DNA of 64,000 bases from SAR116 cluster bacterium. Its GTDB lineage: Bacteria; Pseudomonadota; Alphaproteobacteria; Puniceispirillales; Puniceispirillaceae. Below the pieces are notes generated by a model. The model saw only the letters and a program-made list of their open reading frames with translations. It did no database searches and was not told the DNA's origin. Of the stretch, positions 53,879-64,000 are shown in pieces. A program made the position numbers and the translations under genes. The stretch is from NCBI GenBank assembly GCA_004212735.1, contig SHBD01000007.1:45529-109528 (forward strand), in the 5' to 3' direction. How positions within the stretch are numbered: position 1 is the stretch's first letter; every line of letters begins with the position of its first letter.

Positions 53879-55222
53879 ATGAAAACAGCAGCGATCATTC
53901 TGGCGGCGGGTCAGGGAACGCGGATGAAATCCGCCCTGCCGAAACCACTGCATCATATGGGCGGGCGGCCGATGCTGGCATGGGCCATTGATGCCGCAAA
54001 GGCCAGCGGTGCCGAGCGCATCGTCACCGTGCTTTCACAGGATTCCACCAATACCCAGAACTGGCTCGGGGATCAGGAATATGCCATTCAGCATCCGCCG
54101 CTTGGCACGGGTCATGCGGTACTGGCAGCACGCGAGACACTGGCGGGATTTGACGGTGTTGGCTTGGTGATGTTTGCCGATACGCCCCTGGTCAGCAGTC
54201 AGACTCTGGCAGCCCTCGCCGCACAGATTGCCGCCGGTCACGACATCGCCATTCTGGGATTCGAGACGCCGCACCCAAAAGGATATGGCCGGATTATCCG
54301 TGATGCGGATGGCGGCGCTCAGAAAATTGTCGAAGACCGGGACACAAATGCCGAAGAAGCGGCGATCACCCTGGTCAATGGCGGCATCATGGCAGCGCGC
54401 ATGCCGTTGCTGTTTGATCTTCTGGACAAGGTTGACGCCGGTAATGCGCAGGGCGAGATCTATCTGACCGACATCGTTGGCGTGGGCCGCAGCCAGGATT
54501 GTTCCATCGCCTGTGAGGTGACGGATGAAGATGAGATGATGGGCGTGAACAGCCGCGCCGATCTGGCACGCGCCGAGGCGTTGTTGCAGGTGCAGCTGCG
54601 CGTGGCAGCCATGGCGTCCGGGGTGACGTTGCAGGCACCCGAAACGGTGTTTTTGAGCGCCGACAGCGTGATAGAACGCGATGTGATCATTGAACCCCAT
54701 GTGGTGATCGGCGCGGGCTGCCATATCGGCGAGGGCAGCGTGATCAAGGCGTTCTCGCATATTGAGGGGGCACGGCTGGGGGCATGTTGCGTGATCGGCC
54801 CCTATGCGCGCCTGCGGCCCGGGACGGAAGCGGCAGACGGCGTCAAGATCGGCAATTTTGTCGAGACGAAGAATGTAAATCTTGGTGATGGTGCGAAAGC
54901 CAACCATCTGACCTATCTTGGTGATGCGGAAATTGGCGCGGCGGCAAATATCGGGGCGGGAACCATCACCTGCAATTATGATGGGTTCAACAAATTCAAA
55001 ACCATTATCGGCAAAAATGCCTTCATCGGATCAAACACGGCGCTTGTTGCACCGATTGCCATAGGCGATGGTGCCATCATCGGGGCGGGAAGCACGATGA
55101 GTGCGGATGTCGCTGCGGACGACATTGCCTTTACCCGGGCCAGTGTTGAGACCAGACAGAAGGCGGCAGCAACCTTTCGGGATGCCAAGAAAGCGATCAA
55201 GGCAGACAGGAAGACCAAATAG
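53879..55222 (+). CDS. glmU: Bifunctional UDP-N-acetylglucosamine pyrophosphorylase/glucosamine-1-phosphate acetyltransferase
   Basis: A 447-residue two-domain enzyme that finishes UDP-GlcNAc synthesis. The uridylyltransferase domain starts with LAAGQGTRMKSALPKPLHHM (about 8-27) and has VMFADTPLV. From about residue 250 the left-handed beta-helix acetyltransferase shows hexapeptide repeats and AKANHLTYLGDAEIG and NYDGFNKFKT. ATG at 53879 after AAGAAGG fits the family start better than 53843. hldE follows 34 bases later in the same direction. Confidence 0.96.
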   Translation: MKTAAIILAAGQGTRMKSALPKPLHHMGGRPMLAWAIDAAKASGAERIVTVLSQDSTNTQNWLGDQEYAIQHPPLGTGHAVLAARETLAGFDGVGLVMFADTPLVSSQTLAALAAQIAAGHDIAILGFETPHPKGYGRIIRDADGGAQKIVEDRDTNAEEAAITLVNGGIMAARMPLLFDLLDKVDAGNAQGEIYLTDIVGVGRSQDCSIACEVTDEDEMMGVNSRADLARAEALLQVQLRVAAMASGVTLQAPETVFLSADSVIERDVIIEPHVVIGAGCHIGEGSVIKAFSHIEGARLGACCVIGPYARLRPGTEAADGVKIGNFVETKNVNLGDGAKANHLTYLGDAEIGAAANIGAGTITCNYDGFNKFKTIIGKNAFIGSNTALVAPIAIGDGAIIGAGSTMSADVAADDIAFTRASVETRQKAAATFRDAKKAIKADRKTK

Positions 55223-55256
55223 ACATGACAGCAATCGCAAATTTGGCCCGTAACCG

Positions 55257-56705
55257 ATGAAAATGGATATCAAACTCCTTACCGCCGCGCTTTCGGCGAT
55301 GCAGAGCCGCCGTGTTCTGGTGGTTGGTGATGTCATGCTGGACCGATTCGTTGATGGCAGTGTCAAACGCATTTCGCCAGAGGCCCCTGTTCCCATTTTG
55401 AGCCAGACAAACAGCAAGCAGATGCCGGGCGGGGCGGCCAATGTTGCCTGTAATCTGGCCTATCTGGGATGCCGGGTCCGGTTGATCGGAATCACCGGAC
55501 AGGATCAGACGGCACAGAGCCTGCGCCACGAGATTGAACAGGCGCCGGGAATTGAGTTCGCGCCCTTCGTGCTGGCCAACCGGCCAACAAGCGTGAAAAC
55601 CCGATACCGCGCAGGTGGACAACAGATTCTGCGGGTTGATGAGGAAATGACAGAGCCGCTGGATGACGCCACGGCACTGCAACTGACAGATTTGATTGTC
55701 GGCAGCATCAAAATGGCCGACGTCATTGTGCTGTCCGATTATGCGAAGGGCTGTCTGCCACCATCGGTCATCGCAAAGACTGTTCAGGCCGCCAAAAAGG
55801 CCGGAAGAATGGTGATTGCCGATCCTAAGCTGGAGGATTTTTCAGCCTATGCGGATGTCGATGTGCTGACCCCCAATCTGGCTGAACTCGAGCTTGCTGT
55901 CGGCGCACAGCTTGACGAGCTTGAGAGCATTGCCGCGGCCGCCACCTCTATTGCCGCATCGCACCGCATTGGCGCGGTGATGGCCACCTTGAGCGCACGT
56001 GGGATCATGCTGGCAAATGCCTCGGGCACAATCACGCATGAAACAGCAGCCGCCCGTGATGTATTTGACGTATCGGGGGCGGGTGACACCGTGGTGGCAA
56101 CGCTCGCTGCGGCTGTGGCTGGCGGCATGGCGCTTGGTGATGCAGTCAGCATTGCCAACCTTGCCGCAGGTGTTGCCGTCGGCAAATCGGGAACCGCCAT
56201 CGTCAGCCCCGGTGAAATGATCGCCCATATCGCTCATGCGGCCCCTGCCCCGCCCCAAACAGGCGCCGCCTATTGGCAAAAACAGTGCGAGGAATGGCGG
56301 AGTGAGGGATTGCGCATCGGCTTCACCAATGGCTGTTTCGACCTGCTTCATCCAGGACATCTGTTCCTGCTTGCAGACGCTGCCCATCGGTGTGACCGGC
56401 TGATTGTCGGGCTGAACAGCGATGCGTCCGTGCGACGGCTGAAGGGGCCCTCACGCCCGAAACAGACCGTCCAGACGCGCGCTGCCGTGCTGGCCAGCCT
56501 GGAGATCGTCGCGGGGGTTGCCATCTTTGAGGAGGACACGCCGCTGGCGCTGATCACCCAGCTACAGCCCGACCTGCTGGTCAAGGGCGGTGACTATAAG
56601 GCCGATGAGGTGGTTGGCGGCACGATCGTCACGGCGCGTGGCGGTGAGATCGTGATCATCCCCACGCTTGGCCCGCATTCCAGCACCGGCATCATTTCAC
56701 GCTAG
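55257..56705 (+). CDS. hldE: Bifunctional heptose 7-phosphate kinase/heptose 1-phosphate adenylyltransferase
   Basis: A 482-residue fusion enzyme for ADP-heptose of the lipopolysaccharide core. The N-terminal PfkB-type kinase (about 1-325) has PGGAANVACNLAYLG and the catalytic DVSGAGDTVVATLA. The C-terminal cytidylyltransferase-like domain (about 345-482) has FTNGCFDLLHPGHL. Starts at 55257 and 55263 are both ATG. It partners functionally with the GT9 heptosyltransferase at 44031. Confidence 0.95.
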   Translation: MKMDIKLLTAALSAMQSRRVLVVGDVMLDRFVDGSVKRISPEAPVPILSQTNSKQMPGGAANVACNLAYLGCRVRLIGITGQDQTAQSLRHEIEQAPGIEFAPFVLANRPTSVKTRYRAGGQQILRVDEEMTEPLDDATALQLTDLIVGSIKMADVIVLSDYAKGCLPPSVIAKTVQAAKKAGRMVIADPKLEDFSAYADVDVLTPNLAELELAVGAQLDELESIAAAATSIAASHRIGAVMATLSARGIMLANASGTITHETAAARDVFDVSGAGDTVVATLAAAVAGGMALGDAVSIANLAAGVAVGKSGTAIVSPGEMIAHIAHAAPAPPQTGAAYWQKQCEEWRSEGLRIGFTNGCFDLLHPGHLFLLADAAHRCDRLIVGLNSDASVRRLKGPSRPKQTVQTRAAVLASLEIVAGVAIFEEDTPLALITQLQPDLLVKGGDYKADEVVGGTIVTARGGEIVIIPTLGPHSSTGIISR

Positions 56706-56748
56706 GACGCTGTGACGCAAGGCCGCAAGAACGGGGAGGCGCAAGACC

Positions 56749-57750
56749 CTACGCCTGTTCCGCCGCCTGTTGCTCACTCTCGCCCAGCTTGATCTGCGCT
56801 TCAAATTCCCTGAGGCGTTTATAGACACTGAGCAGTTCGATGATGGTCGGCCAAGCCTTGAGCAAATATTGCATGGAGCCCTCAACCCGGCCAAATGCGC
56901 GGATGATCTGTTGCATCACCCCAAGCGTGACAACGCCTGCCACAATGGCCGGGGCAAGAAACACATAGGCCGACAGAACATTTGCCTGCAGATAGGCGAT
57001 GCGGCCAACGTTGAAATACAGATAGCGGATATATGACAGGAAATGGATCGAGCGGACGTCCTCAAACAATTCCTCAATCGATTTGGGCCGGACAGTCTCA
57101 TCATCCTCGGCAATCACCAGCATCTTTCTGTAGGCAGCTTCTCTTTTCTGCAAATCATACTCGACACCGACCAGTCTGAGGATCCAGCCAAGCGCCACAA
57201 GGAAGATCGTCCCACCGACGCTCCAGATGAGCGCACCAGCAATCAGTCCATATTCCCAATCGCCAAAGAAAAAGATCGGAATGCCAATCGACAGACCAAA
57301 CAGGATCGGAATGAACTGCACGAGAATCATCACGGATTCGATCAGGCTCGTGCCAAGGCTTTCCATGATGCGGGAAAATTTGATCGTGTCTTCCTGTACA
57401 CGCTGCGCCGCGCCTTCGATCTTGCGGGCCCGACTGTACACGCTGTGATACCACTCAACCATGGAGGCGCGCCAACGGAACAGGAAGTGTGAGGTGAAGA
57501 AGCTGACGACAACCGCGATGGCAACATAGATCGCGGCCAAAGAGAGAAAACTCGCCAGACTGGCCCAATATTCGTCAATGGTGATCGCGTTCGGTTCGGC
57601 GAGCGCTTTTTGAATCATGTCGTAAAAATCGCCGAACCAGTCATTGATCATGACATCTATTTTGACCTGAACCCACAAGGAGGACAGAATCGTCGCCGAA
57701 CCAAGCCAGGCCCACAGTAACCATTTTCTAGTCGAGAAAAATAAGAACAT
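56749..57750 (-). CDS. SbmA/BacA-like peptide transporter
   Basis: A 333-residue inner-membrane protein with the SbmA/BacA fold: multiple helices, WRASMVEWYHSVYSRARKIEGAAQRVQEDTIKFSRIMESLG (shown here as one family block across about residues 95-135) and the late IEELFEDVRSIHFLSYIRY region. Such proteins are proton-driven importers of peptides and peptide antibiotics and affect lipid A in rhizobia. There is no ATP-binding domain. ATG at 57750 with GGAAG upstream is preferred over TTG at 57780. Confidence 0.88.
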   Translation of the reverse strand: MFLFFSTRKWLLWAWLGSATILSSLWVQVKIDVMINDWFGDFYDMIQKALAEPNAITIDEYWASLASFLSLAAIYVAIAVVVSFFTSHFLFRWRASMVEWYHSVYSRARKIEGAAQRVQEDTIKFSRIMESLGTSLIESVMILVQFIPILFGLSIGIPIFFFGDWEYGLIAGALIWSVGGTIFLVALGWILRLVGVEYDLQKREAAYRKMLVIAEDDETVRPKSIEELFEDVRSIHFLSYIRYLYFNVGRIAYLQANVLSAYVFLAPAIVAGVVTLGVMQQIIRAFGRVEGSMQYLLKAWPTIIELLSVYKRLREFEAQIKLGESEQQAAEQA

Positions 57751-57771
57751 GTTTGCTTCCGTTAAAATTCC

Positions 57772-57807
57772 ATAGGACAAATTTATAGGACAAATTTATA
57801 GGACAAA
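57772..57807. repeat. Tandem 13-bp repeat, nearly three copies
   Basis: ATAGGACAAATTT at 57772-57784 and 57785-57797, then ATAGGACAAA. It ends 22 bases upstream of the SbmA/BacA-like start codon, in its 5' leader or promoter. The rest of the gap 57808-57939 is AT-rich with no gene. Confidence 0.85.
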
Positions 57808-57939
57808 AGGGTGGTCAAAATCACCGTGACCTGCACGGTCCATCAAAAAAGGCGCTTATATAATGTAGCAGGACGTTCACATCTATATGACCACTGATAG
57901 CGAAAAATGAATAGCTTGCTTATTTAATTTTCTGGCGGG

Positions 57940-59046
57940 TCAATTTTCCGACCTGTCATGGACAACCGCGCTGACAACGATGCCAAGACCGACAAAGACC
58001 GTCAGCATCGCCGTTCCGCCATAGGAGATCAGCGGCAGGGGCGCACCGACAACCGGCAACAAACCGGTGACCATGGCAACATTCACAAAGACATAGAGAA
58101 ACAGCATCATCGCAATGCCAACGCAGGTCAGCTGGGCAAAGCGGCTGCCAACGCGCAGACTGATCGCCAGAATGCTGCCAATCAGCAGCAGATAGACCGA
58201 GAGAATGAACAGATTGCCGACAAGGCCGAACTCCTCACCAATCATCGTAAAGACAAAATCGGTCTGTTTTTCCGGCAGATAGTTCAGCTGGCTCTGGCTG
58301 CCCATCAAAAATCCCTTGCCAAACAGCCCACCAGACCCAAGGGCGATTTTCGACTGGGTGATCTGATAACCGGCACCAAGCGCATCGGCACCCGGATGGA
58401 GGAAGGTCATCACCCGTTCCTTTTGATAGGCGTGAAGCTGCATCCACAAAACGGGCAGCGAGCCCAAACCCAGAACAATCGCCGTAAAGATGTAGCGCCA
58501 CGGCATGCCCGCAGCAAACAGCACCGACAGCGACCCCAGCAACAGCGCCAGGGCGGTGCCAAGGTCAGGCTGTTTGATGATCAGCAGGAACGGCACTGTA
58601 ATCAGCACCAAGGGTGGCAGATACACCAGCAGCGATTGCATGCGTTCTGGAGGCTGTTCGTCAAAATACCTGGCAAGCGCCATGATCACGGCAATCTTTG
58701 CCGGTTCTGAGGGCTGAAAGGTGAAACCACCGATGGTGATCCAGCGCGACACAAATCGCCCGCTGTCAACGACCATCAGAACAAACAGCATGCCAACCGC
58801 CGCCAGCAGGATGAAGTAGGACCATTTGCGCAGCAGTCGCAGATCAATGAAAGCAAGAATGAAAACAAGCACAACACCAACACCGCCGCGCACAGCATGC
58901 CGTCCGGCCCATGGCGACCAAGAGCCCTCAGACGCCGAATAGAGGGCAAGTGACCCAACCGTCACCAACGCCAACGACAACAGGAGCAGGTGCCACGGAA
59001 AGCGCAGAAACCGGCGCCACAGGGTGATTGGCTGGCCGGTGATCAT
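57940..59046 (-). CDS. mrdB: Peptidoglycan glycosyltransferase RodA
   Basis: A 368-residue SEDS-family membrane enzyme that polymerises glycan strands for side-wall growth with PBP2. About ten helices are visible, with the SEDS phrases FQPSEPAKIAVIMALARYF and QPDLGTALALLLGS, and the C-terminal LPLISYGGTAMLTVFVGLG. ATG at 59046 after GAGGCGTC is the start; the open frame runs on into mrdA on the same strand. It follows mrdA by 10 bases. Confidence 0.95.
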   Translation of the reverse strand: MITGQPITLWRRFLRFPWHLLLLSLALVTVGSLALYSASEGSWSPWAGRHAVRGGVGVVLVFILAFIDLRLLRKWSYFILLAAVGMLFVLMVVDSGRFVSRWITIGGFTFQPSEPAKIAVIMALARYFDEQPPERMQSLLVYLPPLVLITVPFLLIIKQPDLGTALALLLGSLSVLFAAGMPWRYIFTAIVLGLGSLPVLWMQLHAYQKERVMTFLHPGADALGAGYQITQSKIALGSGGLFGKGFLMGSQSQLNYLPEKQTDFVFTMIGEEFGLVGNLFILSVYLLLIGSILAISLRVGSRFAQLTCVGIAMMLFLYVFVNVAMVTGLLPVVGAPLPLISYGGTAMLTVFVGLGIVVSAVVHDRSEN

Positions 59047-59056
59047 GACGCCTCGC

Positions 59057-61012
59057 TCATACCAGCCCCCGATCAGAGCGCAGTATCTTTTCGAGAATCT
59101 TCCTGGCGATTGGCGCTGCCATGGAGGAACCGCTGCCGCCATGTTCGACAACAACCGAAATCGCATAGCGCGGATCCGTGACCGGCGTATAGCCGACAAA
59201 CAGGGCGTGATCACGCTCTTTCCACGGCCTGTCGATATTTTTGACGATGCCGGCCTCACGCTGTTCCTTGGTGATCCGCTTGACCTGAACCGTTCCGGTC
59301 TTGCCGGCCATGCCGCCAAACTCAACACCAAGGTTGTAATTGCGCGCGGTGCCACGCCCGCTATGGGTCACCATTTTCATGCCCTGGCGGACAATCCGAA
59401 GTGCCGATTCAGGAATATCCAGCGGCGCAAATTCAGGCGTTTTGCTGCGTGCCAACAGGCTTGGCTCAACGGCAAACTGGCCATTCGCAATCCGCGCCGT
59501 CATCAACGCCAGCTGTATGGGTGTTGCCAGAACATACCCCTGACCGATGCTGGCAACCACTGTCTCGCCGGGTGTCCAGGCAACCCCATGCGTTGCCAGT
59601 TTCCAATCATGACTTGGAATGATGCCGGTCTTTTCCCCGGGAATATCAATGCCTGTTTCGGCACCAAATCCAAGCCGCAGGGCCATATTCTTGATCCGCT
59701 GAATGCCGGTCTTCAGCGCAACCTCATAGAAGAACACATCGCAGGATTGTTCGAGGGCGCGCAATACATTGACCGTGCCATGCCCAAGTTTCTGCCAGCA
59801 GTGAAAGGTTGCGTTCCCAAGCTCCATATCACCCTTGCAGAAAAAGGAGGTCCGCTCATTAATGATCCCAGCTTCAAGAGCCGCCAGCGCCACCACCATT
59901 TTGAAGGTCGAGCCCGGCGCATACATACCTGTCGTCACCCGGTTGAGGAGCGGCGTGCGCGGATGATCATTCAAGCGTCGCCAATCGCGCGTAAGCAGCT
60001 TTTCGGTAAAGATATTCGGATCATACATCGGGGCGGAAACAAGCGAGACAATCTCGCCACTCCGCACATCCATGACCACCACCGCACCGGATTCGGCCGG
60101 TGTGATATTGCCCTTCGGATCACGCAGAACAAGATTGTCACCTGCGGCAATATGCGATTTCAGCTCGGCATTGCCCGCAATCGCGCCCTGCGCCTCGGGC
60201 AAGGACAGATTGACCGTCTGTGAGCGTCCACGGCGCAGCACTTCAGCCGCCTCCAGCTGGACACCGATATCAAGGGCCAGTCGCACATCCTGCCCGGCAG
60301 ACGGCTCAAAATCGCGCAGCACACGGATCGGACGGCCACGCGCATTGACTTCGACACGCTCGCTTCCCGGTTTGCCGCGCAGCCGGCTTTCAAGGGCGTT
60401 TTCGATGCCAATCTTGCCTGTTGCAAGATCGGGCAGCTGCTGCAGGGCCGGGTTCAATTCCAGCTCGCGGCTGGTCAATGGCGATACATAGCCGGTGACA
60501 TGCCCGGTCAGCGCGCCTTGCGGGTAAATCCGGCGCAACACCTTCTCAAAGGTCACGCCGGGTAAATAGGCCGACCTGACCGCCAACCGTGCCAGTTCAC
60601 GCTGGGTCAGATTACCCCGAACAACAATCGGACGAAAAGATGGGTTCTTCACCGCAGCCGCAATGACCTCTTCCCGCTCGCGTGGCTTCAATTCGATGAT
60701 CGTCGACAGATCGTCCAGTACCTGCGGCAGATCTTTGGCATGCAGGGGCGTCACCCGTAACTGATAGGATTCGGCATTGCCGGCAAGCAGGCGCATTTTA
60801 CGATCAAAGACGCGGCCCCGCTGCGGCGCAACGATTTTCACGTCAAACTGATTGCGGTCAGACAGTCGCCGATACTGGCTGTTCTGCGCCACCTGTAACT
60901 GATAGAGACGCAGACCAAGAAATGAGGCGATGCCAAGCTGCATGCCACCAAGCAGCAGGCTACGCCGGGTCATGACGCGCCTGAATTCCTTTTCTCGCGC
61001 CTTTTTGTTCAT
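59057..61012 (-). CDS. mrdA: Penicillin-binding protein 2 (transpeptidase)
   Basis: A 651-residue class B PBP that cross-links side-wall peptidoglycan. One N-terminal membrane anchor (about 18-38), a pedestal domain with PQRGRVFDRKMRLLA, and a transpeptidase domain. The active serine is in GSTFK (Ser368, Lys371 by count), the SxN-type motif is SCD near 423 and KTG is near 571. Its ATG overlaps the mreD stop as ATGA. Confidence 0.96.
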   Translation of the reverse strand: MNKKAREKEFRRVMTRRSLLLGGMQLGIASFLGLRLYQLQVAQNSQYRRLSDRNQFDVKIVAPQRGRVFDRKMRLLAGNAESYQLRVTPLHAKDLPQVLDDLSTIIELKPREREEVIAAAVKNPSFRPIVVRGNLTQRELARLAVRSAYLPGVTFEKVLRRIYPQGALTGHVTGYVSPLTSRELELNPALQQLPDLATGKIGIENALESRLRGKPGSERVEVNARGRPIRVLRDFEPSAGQDVRLALDIGVQLEAAEVLRRGRSQTVNLSLPEAQGAIAGNAELKSHIAAGDNLVLRDPKGNITPAESGAVVVMDVRSGEIVSLVSAPMYDPNIFTEKLLTRDWRRLNDHPRTPLLNRVTTGMYAPGSTFKMVVALAALEAGIINERTSFFCKGDMELGNATFHCWQKLGHGTVNVLRALEQSCDVFFYEVALKTGIQRIKNMALRLGFGAETGIDIPGEKTGIIPSHDWKLATHGVAWTPGETVVASIGQGYVLATPIQLALMTARIANGQFAVEPSLLARSKTPEFAPLDIPESALRIVRQGMKMVTHSGRGTARNYNLGVEFGGMAGKTGTVQVKRITKEQREAGIVKNIDRPWKERDHALFVGYTPVTDPRYAISVVVEHGGSGSSMAAPIARKILEKILRSDRGLV

Positions 61013-61548
61013 GACAGCATCCTGACCTTTTCAACAAGGCTGGCCAGAGTGAACAGCAGCAGATACCCCATCGGAAACAGGATCAGCGTCGAACCAATCT
61101 GGAACAGGATTGGCGTCACTGCGGGAATGGCAAAATTGAGCAGCGAGAAAATCAACAGCTGGAACAGCATCACGCCAGTCACAACCAATGCAAAATCAAA
61201 CCATGTCTGCATAAAGTCACCCTGCAAGATTTTTGTCCGTCTGAAACCAACATAGTAAAAGGCCAGAACATATGCCGTCGCCCGCCCCCCCAAGATGTCA
61301 GAGAACAGAATATCGCTGATCAGCCCGATCACAAACACCAGAAAAACCGGCACGAAATTTTCATACTGCACCATCATCCAGTATAAAAACACCAGTGAGA
61401 GCAACGGCGTTGCCCCATAGAACAGAGACCACAGGGCAAGGCTCCCCTCAAAAAAGGTGAGAAGAACGCCGATCACCCCAACCAGAAACTGGATTGGCCA
61501 GTCGATCGCAAATTCAGCTCTGGCAAAATAGCGGGCGGCTCTGGTCAC
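61009..61548 (-). CDS. mreD: Rod shape-determining protein MreD
   Basis: A 179-residue integral membrane protein with about five to six helices (WPIQFLVGVIGVLLTFFEG to the C-terminal LLFTLASLVEKV). MreD sequences vary, so the call rests on topology, size and its place between mreC and mrdA. Both of its ends overlap neighbours by four bases, so the operon is translationally coupled. Confidence 0.93.
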   Translation of the reverse strand: MTRAARYFARAEFAIDWPIQFLVGVIGVLLTFFEGSLALWSLFYGATPLLSLVFLYWMMVQYENFVPVFLVFVIGLISDILFSDILGGRATAYVLAFYYVGFRRTKILQGDFMQTWFDFALVVTGVMLFQLLIFSLLNFAIPAVTPILFQIGSTLILFPMGYLLLFTLASLVEKVRMLS

Positions 61549-62462
61549 TGGCGTTCACCCACAGCGTTCAACCCCTCAAGGAGCCGGGAGTCATCATCAA
61601 TCGGCAAGGGGGTAAAATAATCACCAAGCGAGAGATCGCGCGTGTCAATGCCATCCACGCCGCCAGTCAACACCGACACATAGCTCAGGGAACGCAGATC
61701 AACCGCAGGCTGGACCCGCACATAATGGTCACGCACCAAATTGACCCTGCCGACAGGCAGCCCGGCCGGCAACACACCGCCATGCCCCGAGGTCAGAACC
61801 AATTCGCCAATCTGGGGCTTGGCTTCTTCGGGCAGAAAGGCAAGTTCGATAAACATCCCGTTCTGGCCAATTGTGAGGCCAGGCCAGGATGAAGAGGCCA
61901 GAATCACCGGAATGCGGGCATTGATATCAGAGATCATCAGCACCCGGGCGTATGATTTGCCAACATCGACAACCAAACCGACCAGACCATCGGCGGTAAC
62001 AACCGGATTGCCAGCCCGAATATCGCTTTCATAGCCAACGGCGATCAGCAATGTATGGGCAAAGCTGCCACCGGGCGCTGTCACCGCCCGCGCGGTCAGC
62101 GGTGTTCGCCGCTCCGGGGCGACCGCGCCTGTAACGCTGCGCAGCTGTCGGTTTTCGCTTTCAAGAATTTCGGCGCGCCGCCGCCAGCGTTTCAGCAGAT
62201 CATTCTCGCCCTGCAAACGGACGTTTTCCGCCCGCAATGACGCCACTGTGCGGATGCCGGTCACCATGGTATCGACACCGCGCACCGGTGCCGAGACGAG
62301 GTCAACCAAGGGTGCCATGAAATCACTCGCCCCCATATGCGCGTTGCGCAGGGCAGCGATGTCAGCCTTGCCAAGAAACATCAGGGAAAAGCTGATAACA
62401 ATCAGCAGGAAATTGGCAACGCGGCGGCGTCTGGCACGGCTTTTGTCGGATGTACGCGCCAT
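61545..62462 (-). CDS. mreC: Rod shape-determining protein MreC
   Basis: A 305-residue periplasmic scaffold protein. It has a basic cytoplasmic N-terminus (KSRARRRR), one membrane helix (about 16-34), a coiled coil (about 75-115, leucine-rich with ENVRLQGENDLLKRW) and a beta-rich domain with VGKSYARVLMISDINARIPV. It links MreB and MreD with PBP2. It starts 13 bases after mreB. Confidence 0.95.
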   Translation of the reverse strand: MARTSDKSRARRRRVANFLLIVISFSLMFLGKADIAALRNAHMGASDFMAPLVDLVSAPVRGVDTMVTGIRTVASLRAENVRLQGENDLLKRWRRRAEILESENRQLRSVTGAVAPERRTPLTARAVTAPGGSFAHTLLIAVGYESDIRAGNPVVTADGLVGLVVDVGKSYARVLMISDINARIPVILASSSWPGLTIGQNGMFIELAFLPEEAKPQIGELVLTSGHGGVLPAGLPVGRVNLVRDHYVRVQPAVDLRSLSYVSVLTGGVDGIDTRDLSLGDYFTPLPIDDDSRLLEGLNAVGERQ

Positions 62463-62475
62463 CCTGAGAGCCTCT

Positions 62476-63600
<1,125 letters not shown>

Positions 63601-63621
63601 TTAGGTGTAGATGATAAATAA

Positions 63622-64000
<379 letters not shown>

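Overview
The window reads as chromosomal DNA of a free-living, Gram-negative alphaproteobacterium. The support is gene content: an LptD and heptose (HldE) outer-membrane pathway, the mreBCD-PBP2-RodA rod-shape cluster, a PurS-type purine pathway, type II DAHP synthase, BolA with a CGFS glutaredoxin, several transporters of the tripartite tricarboxylate and DMT families, and one well-formed CtrA-type box. The mix resembles marine groups such as SAR116 (Puniceispirillum-like), but that placement is inference from gene style only. No phage, insertion sequence, CRISPR array or rRNA operon is visible. The window opens inside tctA and closes inside ilvC.

Region 1 (1-9.1 kb) is an accessory catabolic island. 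It holds a TctABC uptake system, a xylose-isomerase-like TIM-barrel protein, a crotonase, a class III CoA-transferase, a malonyl-CoA synthetase (MatB), a DMT exporter or permease and a rhamnonate-dehydratase-like enolase-superfamily enzyme. Three of its intergenic gaps carry the same palindromic motif built on TTTGGTATACC, each overlapping or next to a likely promoter. This suggests one regulon under a GntR-type regulator that lies outside the window.

Region 2 (9.1-15.2 kb) has tRNA-Leu(UAA), an atypical SDR protein, a secreted protein of unknown function, a rhomboid protease, a CinA-type protein, methionine aminopeptidase and RadC. Region 3 (15.2-21.2 kb) is the purine operon purB-purC-purS-purQ-purL followed by bolA and grxD. 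Region 4 (21.2-34.5 kb) is read almost entirely on the minus strand: ABM and GNAT proteins, rpsD, trmJ, cimA, then the tightly coupled set aroG, nicotinate phosphoribosyltransferase, nadE, gltX, cysS, with gor and a small unknown protein upstream. cimA here and ilvC at the right edge together point to isoleucine synthesis by the citramalate route.

Region 5 (34.5-50.3 kb) is mixed: acetoacetyl-CoA synthetase, a second DMT transporter, a cytochrome b561, a 3-methyladenine glycosylase, an SRAP protein next to the TsaC/Sua5 tRNA-modification enzyme, a GlcD-type FAD dehydrogenase, two glycosyltransferases, lptD, a LysE-type exporter and two GNAT enzymes. Region 6 (50.3-51.7 kb) is the oddest stretch: a DUF805 membrane-protein gene broken by a one-base loss inside a 15-bp tandem repeat, next to an unrecognised gene of lower GC. 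Region 7 (51.7-64 kb) is envelope biogenesis: glmS and glmU face away from each other across a shared promoter region with an 18-bp palindrome, then hldE, an SbmA/BacA-like peptide transporter, and rodA-mrdA-mreD-mreC-mreB.

A recurring local feature is short tandem repeats with 13-15 bp units in two or three copies, most of them in promoter regions (9281, 11394, 50283, 57772) and one inside a gene (50647).
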